NCBI GenBank assembly: GCA_025642065.1
Contig: JAODUP010000040.1
Coordinates: forward strand, 2,067,501 to 2,131,500
From: Paralvinella palmiformis
Taxonomy: Eukaryota; Annelida; Polychaeta; Terebellida; Alvinellidae
DNA: 64,000 nt
Direction of reading: 5' to 3'
Shown piece after piece: positions 12,471 through 27,300 of this stretch. Each line of letters begins with the position of its first letter. Position 1 is the stretch's first letter. The position numbers were made by a program, and so were the translations under genes. The notes below the pieces were generated by a model. That model worked only from the letters and a program-made list of their open reading frames with translations. It was not told the origin of the DNA and searched no databases.

Positions 12471-13879
12471 CAAATGTATCATAAAGTGTTGTTTTGAATC
12501 TTTCGAAAATCATTGAATGAAGTATCGCTTCGTTTATAAAGCATAAATTATAATTATAGCGATATGATTACAAATAAACTTCCCCTCCAGGAAAGGGGTT
12601 AGTTGTAGTTAGCTGACATACTGAGTCGAGTTCCGTTGTCAGTAAAATCTAGCCACAAGTTAAGAATAAACAAAATGTTATGCGTGTCGAATAGACTATA
12701 CCACGTGGTACAAAAGAGAAGGAACAGCTAACTGATGAAGGCTTCAAACAACAGAGAGTAATGGAACATGTTCCAGGAGAATGGCTTCCTAACTAAAGAT
12801 GTGGTGCTGATTAGGTAAATCGTTTTGGTATACAGAAGATTATCTCAGTACACATAATGGAATACTCTTACGAAACAAAGAAATGGTAATATTATATGCT
12901 CATCGGGAACGTATTACTTTTGTGTTAAAGTAGATGTATGTATGCTGAAGACTATTAACCGAATCATGAAGTCTACGGTCTATATATTGACCAACACTTG
13001 TGTCCACTCCCGTAGCCAATTATTCATTCAATAAGTGGACTATTGATATATCATACATCGACAGAAAACGTAATTGTCAATTATTCATAGTTATTCAAAT
13101 TGACCGCAATTTATTAAATCGGCGAATGTGCCAGATGTCGTCCTTTAAATAAAACTTCTGTTTACCGAATTCGGTAAACAGGATATATTCCTCTGTGATA
13201 TTAGAGCGCATTTTGCGACATTTTCCCAATCAACTGATGATACTAGACAGGTCGTACTGACAGCTAGACGCAGCTGATGGAATATTATCATGATCAGAAA
13301 ACAAGCCTAGAGGGATATCTACAAATCTCTGACACTATGTCAGTTCAGCTAAATATTAGTTGGAAGTTGGGCATCATAGAAAACAGATAATGACATCTAC
13401 ATTAGACAAATTAATTAATTGTTAACCTCAGTACCTCATAATCACCAAACCAGTCGTTAATATTGTACCGCGAGAAGCCGACAAGTCAGATACACCATCA
13501 TGGTTAAGTTAAAGACTTAACGCGTGTCATCCATACTTGGTCTACAGGGGACGCCACTCAAATACTCACTCGTCAACAACAAGTAGGGGAGACAGACTCA
13601 GAAGCTTTCACGTTAGCACATATTATTATGAGTGTGGAATATATTTTCCTTTAAGGAAAGGGAGATGTTATGCAGTCAGTAATTTAATTAGTGTGCCTTT
13701 TAATCAAAACGACAACCTCTGCCAATTACGATATGCGAACTGATTTACGGTGATAGCCATCTTGGCTAAACACGTGTTAGTTCTATACTCAACTCCAATA
13801 AATAGGTCAAAACACGTGTTATGTTTTTTGCACAGAAATGGTTATAATGACCATTCAAACATTGTGATAATGTCTATGG

Positions 13880-13921
<42 letters not shown>

Positions 13922-16084
13922 CACAATATCTGGATTATCATAATACGCGAATGACATTTATTAATATTGTTAATACTTAAATGATGATAACAGTTCATGG
14001 ATAGTTAATCACAGCAATTAGATGATCACAATAAACACACAGATTATCACAATACATGAATAATTACACAAATCAGATAATCATAATAATATATGTTTAT
14101 ATATATAACGGATTACGATCTGTTGTCATGATACTCACCAGACAATATATAATTATTACCGTCTCTGATCTAACAGTAGCATCCTTCCGTTTGACAATAT
14201 TAATATCAGTCATAAAGCATATCAACACATATGTCCTCAGTTGTTTAGCTAAAATAACCTCCGTATCCAGTATGATGACAAATCAGCGCTATATGTATCT
14301 TTCTAACATCAGCCAATCTTTGGCAATTAACGAAAGATCTTAACCAAGTGAACTGAGCGACTTTTGCCAACAGATTCTCCAGTTTTGCGGCAGTCGGTGT
14401 TACTTGTAACACATTATGGGCCCTTTCCCCAGTGTTTCCATGGTCTTTACACAGAAGCTTATATCTAATGTGGGATCGTTCTTGTAAAAGACATGCCAAG
14501 TGGGTTTAGCGTAGGAAATATGTTATTAACACTGTGGATGGATGTTTTCTTCTCAGAACATAGAGTCATCGTAATCACTGACTGGGACCACCATTTATAA
14601 TAATAATAATTGTTGATACATTCGACCATGGACTTTTAGGAAAAGAGTTTGCTTAAAAAGTGACTGAAAGGACTTCTGAAACTATAGTATTAGTAATCCA
14701 TTGGATTTAATTTGCAAAAATAACAACATTGATAACATTTCCACAGTCCAGTAGTAGATTATAGAACTGATGTTATTTGTTAAGGGTTTCATCGTAATAT
14801 CACATCGTCGATTTTCATTAACAGAACTGCATCTCCCGAAAATACTCCAGATGTTAGCATAGTTCCCGTCAGATAAACTGCCAATCGTAACATTACGCCC
14901 CCCCCCAAAAAAAAAAGAATATCAGAATCCGCCCCAAGGAAACAGTCTCTAAGTCCGGTCTATGGAATGTCTGCCTTATGTCGTTCCGGATAGAGCTGTA
15001 ATTAACTTTTCTTTTATTGTTTACGAAACGGGTGAAGAATGGGGGGGGGGGGGGCTGATGAAGGTAGCCGCCATTTTAAAGTATTATCTCTATATTGTCT
15101 AAAGAAAGGAACAATATTATTTTGGAACTTAATTGTACAAAACCAATTTTGATAATTTTAATTAATTTCTATCGCTCAGTATTCGTTCTAAAATCCACAA
15201 CAGTTTCTCTTGCGTGACATTGAAACTAATGTTTAACGATCTGTAAGTTAGTAGAATATGGAATAATCGGGATATAAATATTACGAACTGTAGAACATTA
15301 ATTTATCTTTTTGGGGATTTTCACAAATGTTTATCAAGAGTGCTATATGACAGAGTAACAGTTCATATTTTGGCTTCTAACATCTCCATATTCGTGTGTG
15401 TGTGTATGTCCTAAAAATATACTGGTAATACTAAGTAAACAGTGTTGATTGATTAATTGATTGATGGATGGATCGATTATAACTTACCAGTTCTCGGTAT
15501 GCTGTAGAATAATGACAGATACAACCCACCTGGGTTTTGTTAAATGGTTGGAGATATACAGGGGTAAAAAAAAAACATTACTTATGTACATAGACATCTG
15601 GCTTTCCTCAGAAGTCGATTCTCTTCCATTGAATCCGGATTTGGATTCGTCCGGAATGTTCATGCCAAATATATCGCGGGTCAACCATTGTTCGATTTTA
15701 TAAACCATTAATTAAAGCTAGGTTTCTTCATGCGGATATCAACGTTGGTTGTTTGTGTTCCAGAAAAGTATTCACTGAAATCAAGTTTCATTCGTACACA
15801 AGGACAGACTAATTAGGACAAATATATTTACAGTAATTTTGATTAGGTACAGAAGTTCATTATGTTTATCATTGTATGTGAACATATCACAACCTCTTAG
15901 AATCCATCTTCGTACAGAACATGACCTACATCTAATTACCTAAAGTCAACGTTATTCAACAGTATATGTGGAACAGATATGTAATATCAATAAAGTGGCC
16001 TTCAAAAAGTCTATTCATAATTTCTCTGTGATGAATAAAATTGTTAACTGAAGTATTCATGTTACTGTACATGTCCTGCTTGCT

Positions 16085-16316
16085 TTGTTTTCGGTGGTTA
16101 AGAAATTTCCTCCCTCACCACTCACAGGGGAGCAGTACGGAAAGATGGAGCCGAAATACCCTGAGGGTGGTCACTGTCAGTGTGTTTTACGTCATCAGGG
16201 GGGTCTGTCTTCTACGTCCCCCTTTATTTTTAATAATTCAGTGGAGACCGCAGCGCTATTTAATGTGGTCACCCACCCACGATGTTGTGAGCCGAAAAAT
16301 TAATCTTTGGAAAAGA
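16085..16316 (-). mobile_element. SINE-like family C copy lacking the head
   Basis: Same body as 61256-61503, ending near AATTAATCTTTGGAAAAG. Confidence 0.7.
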
Positions 16317-16368
16317 AAAATGAGTTTATCTGCTGTCCGAAGCAATATATCAATTCAAACATAGTTGC

Positions 16369-16423
<55 letters not shown>

Positions 16424-16441
16424 CTATACACACACATCCGA

Positions 16442-16477
<36 letters not shown>

Positions 16478-17550
16478 CAAACCAACGATTGATACCATTG
16501 TTCCCATTATATATTTGCTGAAAGCATATCGGTTTAATCCACGAAGGCAGCTGGCTACCTGTGTATTTGATTTCTTCCAGATGTATTTCGGTACGTACGT
16601 GTATGTGCGTACCGCATTATTCTAGCTCTATTAACGTATTGCTATTTCAGTTGGCGTCCCTGAGGTGTCACCCACTTCCACCGACCGATAATCAATGCTC
16701 ACTAAAAGCTTCCGGTTGACACCAATATGTCGGTTTGGGTCACCCCGGCGAAGGTCATAGATAACCGTTATCCAATGATTTGATTTCCCCGTTTTCTTTC
16801 CTTAATTAGTAGGAATACTCCATTAAATGGCACGTCATAGTTTAACTGTTTACGCCAAGGTCTATAATCAACAAACATATCGTGTTATCGTGGTCATAAC
16901 CTTCATATCCGACCAATATATGTCGGACATTATAAAACCATATTGCATATCTGTTAAGTTATTGATATATGGATCAATGAGGAATTCCTTGGTGTAGCTA
17001 TATAACCCATATATCTTAAATACTAGAGCCACGACTGCGATGAGATCAATTATTATAATTTAATGACGCGAGAGAAGAAATGAAAGCCTCCAAATGGATT
17101 CACAAGGGACACCCATGTAGCCACCTCTAGCCCTATATTAGCTGCTATAACATACTGATGGAGATTAACCGAAGACTGATGTTTCCACACTGATTCACAT
17201 CTCTGGGAGCCACCAACACCGATATATATATATCACGTCTAATGAACCATATATGACATCAACATGGCCTGTGGGTGGCACAAAGTAGATTTCATCCCAA
17301 CTGTCGTGTACCACTAACTCTTGTACATCATCAACTCGGATTTGGATACAATCTGTCATGGCAACGTCTAACATTCAAACGGAAACTGGTTTGTACTGCG
17401 AGCGTCCTTTTATTTACATACACTTAATGATGCGACATAGGCTATTATAACAAAAGTGTTGTCTTCGTCGAATGTTTACAACCGATGTCTTCGTGGTCGA
17501 ACTATTAGAGTAGCTGACGACAGACCTGTAGAACTGGAATTCAAATCCCG

Positions 17551-17581
<31 letters not shown>

Positions 17582-18184
17582 GCTTAAAATGCCTCTTCGT
17601 CTTTTCTTGGATGATACTCCGCGCTGACTGCTCCGTCCACGGAGTGTTTGTAAAACAGGAAGATTTCACATTTTTGTACCTACCGTATATTATTATTTGT
17701 TCCAATATTGTAATTAATATAGCTTTCGTTACGTTTGGATGCCATCATTTTAAGTCATTTAGCACACCTTGTCAGTATTACCTACGAGTCTAATATAAAA
17801 ATAATTAACACACACTTTAATGCTAGTATTAGGTTCGACTTTTTTCTAGAAAGCGGAACCATTTTTGTCTATTTATGCCAATATGTCAAATTACAGGACA
17901 ACATTAAAACGGTAACTTTATACCCGGATGCTATATCAACATTTAGCAAAGCACTATACTTAAAAATTCACGTTTAGAATTAATTATAATCTGATCACTA
18001 TTACTTCTTCCATTGACTCTAATATGATATACTTCACGTAGATTACATATAATTTTATATACTTATATACGCTGCTCGTAGATGATTTGACATGATGCAC
18101 CAGCAGCAAACAGATCTTGGTGGATTCATATTGATATATTATGCATATTATAATACATCTATTTCTAACTGAGATTTAATACAG

Positions 18185-18286
18185 ATTACCTGAATTAATA
18201 TGTATATTACCTGTAATTTTCAGGTAATGTGTGTACTACCTGAAAAACACAGTTACGTAAATTTCAGGTAATAAACATATTACCTG
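18185..18286. repeat. Alternating ATTACCTG / CAGGTAAT cluster
   Basis: ATTACCTG-type words at 18185, 18206, 18235 and 18279 alternate with CAGGTAAT at 18221 and 18265, giving several hairpins. Confidence 0.85.
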
Positions 18287-18419
18287 ATTTTATAAATTAA
18301 CTGCAATATATAACAACTCACTACTAACTTCTAAATGTGAGTTGTCTTTTGTAAACGATCAGTCATATAAAATATTTTTGCATCAATAAAATTGTCTTGT
18401 TTAGCCTAGCCCACCATTT

Positions 18420-19046
18420 GTCCATATAATCACTTTTAACTGTAGTTCATGCCTTTGTTACATCTCGTATAGACTATTGTAACTCCCTGTTATATGGCAT
18501 ATCTGATTGTAACATTAATCGCCTTCAGCGAATTCAGAATAGTGCAGCTCGCATTGTAACAAATACTAGAAAATATGATCATATTACCCGAATTCTTCAA
18601 AAACTACATTGGCTACCTGTTAGACAGCGTATCCATTTTAAGATTCTGTTAATAAATTATAAATCTATTAATGATATGGCGCCAGAATACATGTGTGAAC
18701 TGGTTTCCATTAGAAAGTCATCCCGAAAACTCAGGTCATCCAGTCAGATACTATTGCAGGTGCCAGTGTCTCGGCTCAAGTCATATGGTGATTGTGCGTT
18801 TAGTGTTGCAGCCCGCACTTTGTGGAATAAGTTGCCGGCAAATATTAGAAATGCGTCGTCTCTTGAAAATTTTAAGTCTCTTCTAAAAACACACCCATTT
18901 AAGGTCGCTTTCACAGATAAATAATTATTAGCTTTTAAATCATTACAGGGTTTTTACAGACATTATTTGGGGTATTATTAAATTACATATTATTTGTACA
19001 GCACCTTTGAATGGCTCCTGCTAGTAAGGGTGCTTTATTAAATATA

Positions 19047-19083
<37 letters not shown>
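18420..19083 (+). mobile_element. 5'-truncated L2/CR1-type LINE, C-terminal part of ORF2
   Basis: An uninterrupted frame from about 18430 to the TAA at 18922-18924 encodes the end of a LINE reverse-transcriptase protein: SRIDYCNSLLYG, LQRIQNSAARIV, LQKLHWLPVRQRIHFKI, YGDCAFSVAARTLWNKLP and FKSLLKTH. These are typical of the C-terminal region of L2/CR1-group elements. About 110 bp of 3' UTR and an (ATT)n tail follow. The intact frame over about 165 codons makes it the youngest LINE copy here, but it lacks endonuclease and catalytic RT. Confidence 0.85.
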
Positions 19084-19150
19084 GTCCACACTGTTCGCGT
19101 TATTACTCAATTTACCTAGAATGAGTGCTTATAAACGAATCTCGTTTCAG

Positions 19151-19404
19151 TTTTCACAGATGCCCACTTCACAGCCGTCAATTACATTCTCTGGCTAATC
19201 GGATCCGGAATAATCCTCTTCTTCCTGCTCGCGCTGCTCGTCATATTTATTGTACACAAGAAGAAGTCGGAGCTAAAGAAACGCCAACAACTGTTATCAC
19301 GTCGCCGAAAGGGCAAGCAATACATTCAGCCATCGATGGGAATACAACAGACAAGAGTTGAACAGATGAGAACATTGGTGGAGCTTGAACAGTCAGTATC
19401 ATAG
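19151..19404 (+). CDS. Terminal exon of an unidentified single-pass membrane protein (partial)
   Basis: A good acceptor (ctcgtttcag) precedes an open frame from 19153 to the TAG at 19402-19404, 83 codons with no Met required. The residues are a short lumenal or extracellular piece (FTDAHFTAVN), a strong transmembrane segment (LWLIGSGIILFFLLALLVIF), a basic stop-transfer stretch (HKKKSELKKRQQ) and a cytoplasmic tail ending VELEQSVS. A second possible acceptor is at 19158-19159. AATAAA hexamers at 19700 and 19749 would end a 3' UTR of about 300-350 bp. The exon is more GC-rich than its surroundings. Layout suggests a type I receptor or adhesion protein, but I do not recognise the family and found no upstream exons. 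An old exon fragment cannot be excluded. Confidence 0.65.
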
Positions 19405-19699
19405 AGATAACGAGGGAATAGAGGATGATGAAATGGAACATATAATTTGTGTGACGTTCACATCTCTGATAGATCAGTATTCGTGTCATAGCTGTGGCTG
19501 ATAAGATGGGGGGGGGGATTTCATACACAGAGAACACGGTGTGTATTCATTGCTGGCATTCAACACCACGAAAAACTGGTTCAATATCACATATATACAC
19601 TCACACACATACGCGCGAGCACACACTGACACTTACTTTATATTTGTATGTACCTTAGTTACTTGAAAATTAACCCAATTTCACCATTAACTCCACTGT

Positions 19700-19754
19700 A
19701 ATAAACATTTAATCATCAATAACTTAATGAACAAAATCGTGTATTCTAAATAAA
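19700..19754 (+). terminator. Two candidate AATAAA poly(A) signals
   Basis: AATAAA occurs at 19700-19705 and 19749-19754, downstream of the stop at 19404 and in the same orientation as the membrane-protein exon. Confidence 0.4.
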
Positions 19755-19759
19755 CAAAT

Positions 19760-21346
19760 GCCAAGTAGAATTATCATATATATATATTTATCGTAGATGA
19801 CATCACATATCATCCCATTCCTCTAACATGTGACTGTGTTGTACTCAACAACACCCCCCCCCTCACGATAATGAAGTAAACTTATCCCATATTAAAAATA
19901 TGATACGTAACTGCTTAAAATAATAGATGTGTAACAAGACACAAGGTATCTAACTACAAAATGACATGCATTATTACATAAAGTACTATAAAATCTTCTA
20001 ATTTGTTATACTTGATGATTATTTTACATTTATTGTTTCTACTGTAAATCATAATTCATATATCTATAACAAAATTAGATTATTTGTCTAAAATACACAG
20101 TAGTTTAGACATGCATGATCCGTTAGACTGCTTAAAATGGCGATTGCTTCAATGGAAACATCATTACTAGCAACAAAGCAAATTATACAATGTGGACATA
20201 AATAAATTTTATTTTGAAAACCTATGACCTGTGACATAAATATGATTAAATTGATAGTGATTAGTTGTTTAAATGTGGCTTGGAATTAGACTTTAGGAAC
20301 TATAACACAATCAGGCCGAATTTGACTGTTGGATGAAACATTCCACAGACACAGGCAACACTGGGTATTGATCCCTTGACCTGTGATCTGGAGTAAGAGA
20401 GCCCCCCTTAAACATTCACAGTTCTCATATAGCAATTTAATAATACTTACTTAAACAACTGTGACATCATATTGTACACTATATGATGTAAAAAATGGTT
20501 AAAGTTTTGAGTAATTTGTAGGTTTGAGTTCTAGAACACAGTTCTAGACATTAGTTACCTTTTAACATTTAAGATCAGATACTGAAGTAACCATAAACAA
20601 TTACGAGTGAATTTAAAGATCTATCAACTAGGGACTGAATAACCCTTTATGTCAATATGAAACAAAGCTCCATTACACAAAGCTCCATTACAGTCTGCTA
20701 ACCCACTGTTCTGACAGCTAATTGTTCTGGAACCCTACAGCAGAGGCTTCATACAGGATAGAATAGAGTTGGATCAATTATTGTAGTTATTAGCTCTTCT
20801 GGTCATAACTGTAGTTTTAGATTGTCGAACATGATCAGCCTCTGGTAAACCATTAAAACTATACCAGGTTAAAGTACTGACTAGAACAATACCTAATAGT
20901 ATGCTATCAGCTGTATGTTAAGACAAGCTTGAATCGACTATCCCATATGGCTTCCAATATACATGGTATTAGATGATATATGATGGCTCATTGTGTTGAC
21001 TGATTTGTGCTCCAGAAGCCTGTGTTTTTGGTTAATGACAAAACAAGGAAATAAAACACAGATGCCAATATATTGAGCTGTTTAAATGCATAGATCCTTA
21101 GAATGCATGCAACGTCAAAACAATGGGTCAGAAAATTATACACTATCAGAACAATAGGCTGGTATTGTTGATAGCCAAAGGAAATTCTCACTGAATCAAA
21201 TTTTCTCTCTAATTATTGGCTTCCTTTTGAGATTAGTAAAACAGGAAAACTATAATTTTAGTTGACACCAGGCATAAAATGTTTTTAAGTAGCCACTATA
21301 TAACAGCACAGCAGAGTATTAATTTGTATGATGCGGCAGTAGACTT
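19760..21346. other. Intergenic DNA downstream of CCDC22
   Basis: Holds the CCDC22 3' UTR at its right end. No gene, and no clear repeat apart from a small direct duplication (acaaagctccattac) near 20670. Confidence 0.5.
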
Positions 21347-21749
21347 TCAAGATAAACTGGCTTTCTTTAGCTTAGCTATCAGAGCAGAATTCTCAGTTTT
21401 AATTGCTTTAAAATCAGCTGTGATCTTTGACAGATTTTCTTGGATGTTCCTCTTCCGCTCCTGCTCTACCTGTCCACAAAAACATTAATAAAAGCATAAT
21501 ATTATTACCAAAACAGATACTGGAATTTACATAAAGGATCAACAAACCCCAAGGTAATAAACCAGCAATTCTTAAAGGTAAATAAAATCATTCACAAAGG
21601 ATTACCTGGTCTTCAAGGTCTCTGATCTCTCTAAGGATGACACCTGTTTCTTCTACAGTTTGAATGATGGCAGTGCAATTCTGATGTAATGAAGCAAGGT
21701 ATTTATAGGCCTTTCTGATAGTTTCATCTTTCTTGGCATCCTAAAATAG

Positions 21750-21783
<34 letters not shown>

Positions 21784-23931
21784 TTGGAGGTGGTGCTATA
21801 AATAATTGCATATCTGGGATCTAGTCCCCAGACTTTTAACTCTGAACTAGTGCCCTCTTTCACATACACACACACACACTGTATAAATAGGTACACAAAA
21901 AAATGACACAGATAAGCATAAACATGTACTAGGCTATATCCAAAGCTCTTACAGAAGACATTCAACCATTCCATCTCAAATAAAAAAAACTTAATTTTCT
22001 GTTTTCATTTGTTTCACGTCTATCTGGATAATTTCAAATAATAGATGCTTCATTTAGCACAACATTCAACCCTTTTTTTACCGTTATATCTAATAAAATA
22101 AAATAGTTTCAAATATTATGACCATGGATTATTTCCCTTGTCACAATGAGATTTAATTAACTGATCTCTGGATAATTTTTGTTCATATAATTTATGAACC
22201 TGAAATCTTTTAACCTTTTCAACAATTTATGTGAATTCCCTCTTGTGTGCTGTGCTGCTAGTCTTAAACTAGAGACTTCATTTTTATTTAGAAGATTTTT
22301 GAACTAATTCATAACAAGAGATAGCTTTGTTTCTTTGGACATTAGTAGTGAATTTTGATATTAAAGTTAACATTTGACTGCATTTCTCACTTCTTTTCCA
22401 CAAAATCAACGCTTGGCCAGTGACCATTGCATGGATTCACATTCTAATGCTTTTCTGGCCACACCTGACCTGCTGTTTTCTTCAAAATGGTCACCACATT
22501 ATTTAACATTGCATCTTCTTTCATCTTGATGTGATCTTTTTAGTTGATCATCCTTTTCAGCCAAATATGTATCATGAAGCTGGATATGAATACTATCTTT
22601 AAACAGTATTTAATCAAGACAGTCAAAATTCAAATAATTTCAAGGAAAAGGAGCAACCACGATGGACATAGCAAACACTCCAAAGATACACACCTTGAAA
22701 TTAGTAGCAAAAGAATGGAATCAAGTTCAATTACACAACACCAATGTGGACAAACTGCCAAATGGTGGCTTTCAAACAGCTTCATGGAAAGTGAAGTTAC
22801 CTGACCTGACTGGCATTCAATTTTTTTCACAGTTGTTTTTTCGTGAGCAAGTGAGCTAGTGTATGAGTGAGTAAAGTTTAATGACACATCAGCTTAGAAT
22901 TATGTTTTCATGTAAATGTAAGGCCAAAAACATGCATAATGTGTATGATGAGTGGACAGCAAATGGCATCTGCTAAATAAAATTAAAAAAATAGCAGAAA
23001 CAAAACAGATTGGACTCAGATGACAGATGAGGAGAGCTGTTTCTCACTGTCACAGATGTTTTTTTTCTATTAAAATACAATTTTTCTATTAAAATACAAT
23101 TCTTTCTATTAAAATACAATTTTTTCAATTAAAATACAATTCTTTCTATTATGTATTAGCCTTCTGCTTGGATTATAGATTTCTGGATTCATGGTCAGTG
23201 GAAGTGTTCTGCACGAGGAATCTCTACTTGACAATTTCTTGCTGCATGCTCTTAGTGTGAGGGGTGTGTTAATATATTGTTAATGAAAGTTTTGGAGCTG
23301 CTTAGCCTGAGCACTGGTGACATCTAGGACATATGGCCAAAGGGTATCTCTGTAAGGAAACATATTCTACAAACATAAGTATGAGCTGGATTCGAACACA
23401 CAACTTGTACAGTAGTACAGCAGTGCAGTACTCTAACACGTGTAGCATTGGAACACCCTAATTATTATTAATATTTAAGCTAACACCATGTTGCTAAGCA
23501 TTCAAATGAATATAGCCAATTATCAGTGTCTGCAAGCTTCAATGCATGATGATTTATCACTGATCAATATCCCCATATCTTATTACGATACAGGAATCCA
23601 GCTTTGCACACCACTATATGTTGCTTGCATTCTGTGCATTTTGGACTTGTGAACTCAAAGTTAAGATTATCTTGGGATATCCGCACAAATCATGATCACG
23701 ATATCACCACTCTGCCATCCACTTTACCTTAAATATCAATTCATCAGTGACAGTGAAGGTCCTATCCAGTTTACCAGAAAGTCTATTAATATCCTTCTGT
23801 AGGCTCTTTGTATCCAGTAATACCTAAACCACCACAGAAGAGATCAACAATTAGCAATAAAGGCCATACTAATTAACACTATTTCTTCAGCCTGAAAAAT
23901 ATAAAAATGAGTAGATAGATTTGTGAATGTT

Positions 23932-23973
<42 letters not shown>

Positions 23974-24318
23974 CTTTATAAGACGTTAATTCTCGTTTAA
24001 ATGATAAAAAATATTTTCATGACTGAAATATTAATAATTTTAAGTTTTTTCTTTCATATTTTATGCATAGATTATTTTGACAGAAATCTTTTAGCAAATA
24101 ATTACATCAAAAATGTGAGGGGAAGAGTATTTAAATAATTTTTTTCCTACAAATATTTGTATTTGATCTTTCCATAATGAAATTTGTACTTAAATACTTT
24201 CACAAAGAATTAGATTTTTTAAATATATTAAAATACTTTTCTAAAATTATTTCATCTTTTAATCTGACTATTTTGTCACTAAACATGATTTGTTTATGGA
24301 AACTATCTAATAACTGAA

Positions 24319-24352
<34 letters not shown>

Positions 24353-27300
24353 TCATGATGGAATTGTCTTCTCTCTGTGATCATAATGAATTGCAATTAG
24401 TCATATCTTTGATGTAATGACTTCTGATGGGTTCCTTATCAATCAAAGGGAGATTAACCTCAATTATACAGTATATATGCAAATAATGCATATGCTTTCT
24501 TGAATAAAAGATACTGATATTTAATCAATTTGCTGATCACTACATAAAATAAACATGGCCAGTATAACAGAAAAACAGCATTAATCAGATTGGCTTGGAA
24601 GCAAATGGTTTGTTGATGGGAAAAGCTTGACTAATGATTGGTATTTCTCAGCATGGAACTTCCAGAAGCCAAATAATTCTGCTTCTTTAGGAAGACATGG
24701 TGTTTGGATATTGTCATGAAGATGTGCACCAATCACAGGCTAGTCAGTTTAAGTAAACTTAACCAAGATCTTTCCATATTCTAATTACCAGTGTCACACT
24801 GTTGTTGTTGAAATTTGGGGTACACATCCCAGTAGCCTGTATAAATATTTACGTGCATAGCAAATCAGGTAATAGTAGAGAGTTAAATTAGAAATGTGCA
24901 GATGCTAGGAAAAGCCATAGGTTTTACTTTGAGGAGTTTCAGATTGTAATTAGCCTTTGTGGAATATGATATCTATGCAGAATGTCTTGAAATTTCCATC
25001 AACATTTACTAGTACTTAAAGACTAGGAAACCATATGCCAAGACGTTCCGGCCATGCCTGTTGTAGTAAAATTCCCCAAATAATTGTTTTTAAATTATTA
25101 AATAAGTGCAGCAAGTTGTAACAAGTTCATGTAGGAGATTAGAATTTATATCTATAAATGAATGACATATAAATGACATGTGCTGAAAGCTCAATATTGT
25201 ATTTTGAAGGGAATTCAATTCAATTTTGGCTTCATCTTTGTGGACTGGCAACATCATTTCATCCACAATCCAGTGTTGAACTCTATTCCTAAAATTATTT
25301 TATTTTAAATGATCATAAGAATATTAAATGATCATAAGAATATTAAATATTCAATTTAATATTTTCATACAGTTATTAGGTTTAGTTTTAAATCTTCATT
25401 GTGTTTGTGAAACTGTATTAATTGTGACTTCCCATTTTTCTTCTTTTGTTAACTGACATCAGTATGTACATGGCATATAAGCTGTAAAGTAAATGTTTTT
25501 TAGTGATCAAATGAACTTTATATAATATTCTGATTCCAAGGTCGTAGTTTTCCACTTTTTCTCCTTAGTATTTTCTGGAGGCTATCCAGGATGAGCCAAA
25601 TATTATAATAGTAGATAGGATTTACAAATATGCTATGCTAAGGTGAATGCATGCATAGATGATGATGATGATGATTGATGTTTTGTGGCCACTTTTGTGC
25701 ACATGGGAAGCTAAATGGGCTGAGCGACCTCCAAAGGTAATGAAGTGGAAGTCAAAGATGAAACAGCCCTCAGATATGCCCAAGCCGAGATTCAAACTCA
25801 GGTGGTGGTGATGTGTGATCCAACGCACTACCAGTTATACCATGGAGGCGCCCCTAAATACATCCATAGGAATGTATATAGTTTGATAATGTATAGTACA
25901 GGAAGAAGTTATTGTAGTATTCATTTATATATGGTCTTCTTAATTACTATGTCCATTTTATTTGAACAGAAATTTCCAATAATGCATAACTCAGATATAA
26001 ATATATAATTATTTTGTGTTTTAAATGAGTAAGCAATACTAACAGGATCATTAAATAGAACCAATCACCCACCTGATCAATTTGTTGTTTTTGCTTTGCA
26101 ATATTTGAAACAATTTCAAGAATACGCTTTGTGTATGCTGACCTATTTACATCTTTCACCATACTCTCATATTCAGTGTGCTGTAAAGAAATGAAAAAAT
26201 CATAATTAGTTAGCAAAGCACATTATACCTGACTGAAGAGCAAATTGTTAAAAAACCAATTTTATAACAGGTATCTTTGTCTAAGTGTCTACTCCACTTA
26301 CCAACTGTCTCAGTAAATCATCTTTACTTCGAGCTTCTGTAGCAGATGTTTTAATTTTTTCTCTAATCTCTTGAATAGCAGCAAGTCTCTCCTCCACTTC
26401 ACCCTGTAACATTTGATAATATTTTAACATTTTGTTTAATGTCTTTACTGTGCCGTCATCCTGGGACATAAGTAACACCAGAAATATTAACAGAACATTT
26501 ATTCTTTGGTGGTCAAGATATAATCAATCTCTTTATTCTTTTAATATCTGAGTTTATTTCAGTGAGATGGCAATACCATTTAACAAAGTTAATCTCTGAG
26601 GTTGACCTGCAGTGAGACTTTTTCAAATGTATTTTTCTCTATCACACAGATCATCGTATCTCATTTCGTTCTAGGGTATGAGGGAATAAATATGATCCTT
26701 ATTTACCCTTTTGCACAGTTTACATGTTTATCAGTTGGGGGAGGGATAGAAGTTTGAAGACTTTACATGATAGAATGAAATTTTTACCAGTGACTTTTAG
26801 CAATGCTGCAGACCATAATGGCAGCATCAGTAGCTAAAAATTGCTGTGCTGAATATAATGACTTCATGATGAAGTGTATTTTCAAAATTTCCAAATAAGC
26901 TCCAAACTAATTTTAACCTATTTAGGTTATTGTTAGATGTGTATCTAAGCCTAACGCTCATGCAGACCATGTCTCCTGAAGACTACACAGAATTCTCTAT
27001 TTGTTCTTCAAATTATCTCTATGTCAGTATTAATTTTGAAGTGTATTTTTGCTGTGTGATACATAATGCATTAATTTAATAGTTTCAGTATGAAGTGTCA
27101 TAAAACAACTTGTGTTGATTAGGGTGTTATATAAACCATAATCATCATCATAGTGATTATCATCACTTCAAGAAGTGTTACTGTTCATCAGTGTGGTGAA
27201 CTACTGCTATTAAACTGACCTGTTTATGATCCACGAGTTCCTTTAGTTCCCTGTACTGAGCTATTAGTGGTGCTCTATGCTTTTCCCATTGGTTGGCTAG

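Larger units (their letters stand above)
12480..18419. other. Gene-poor stretch
   Basis: Contains TA tracts, poly-C/G runs (near 14888 and 15042) and one family C copy (16085-16316). It could hide exons of the plus-strand membrane protein. I found none I could defend. Confidence 0.5.

Noticed and set aside
15461..15708. Plus and minus frames of about 75-80 codons as possible exons of the membrane-protein gene
   Set aside because: No matching splice sites and no domain; kept only as an area to test with RNA data.
16041..16364. Open frames here and at 61131-61535 with similar peptides
   Set aside because: The similarity is due to the shared SINE-like family C, not to a protein family.
22544..22887. 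Overlapping open frames on both strands
   Set aside because: They lie inside CCDC22 intron 14, with no domain or splice support.
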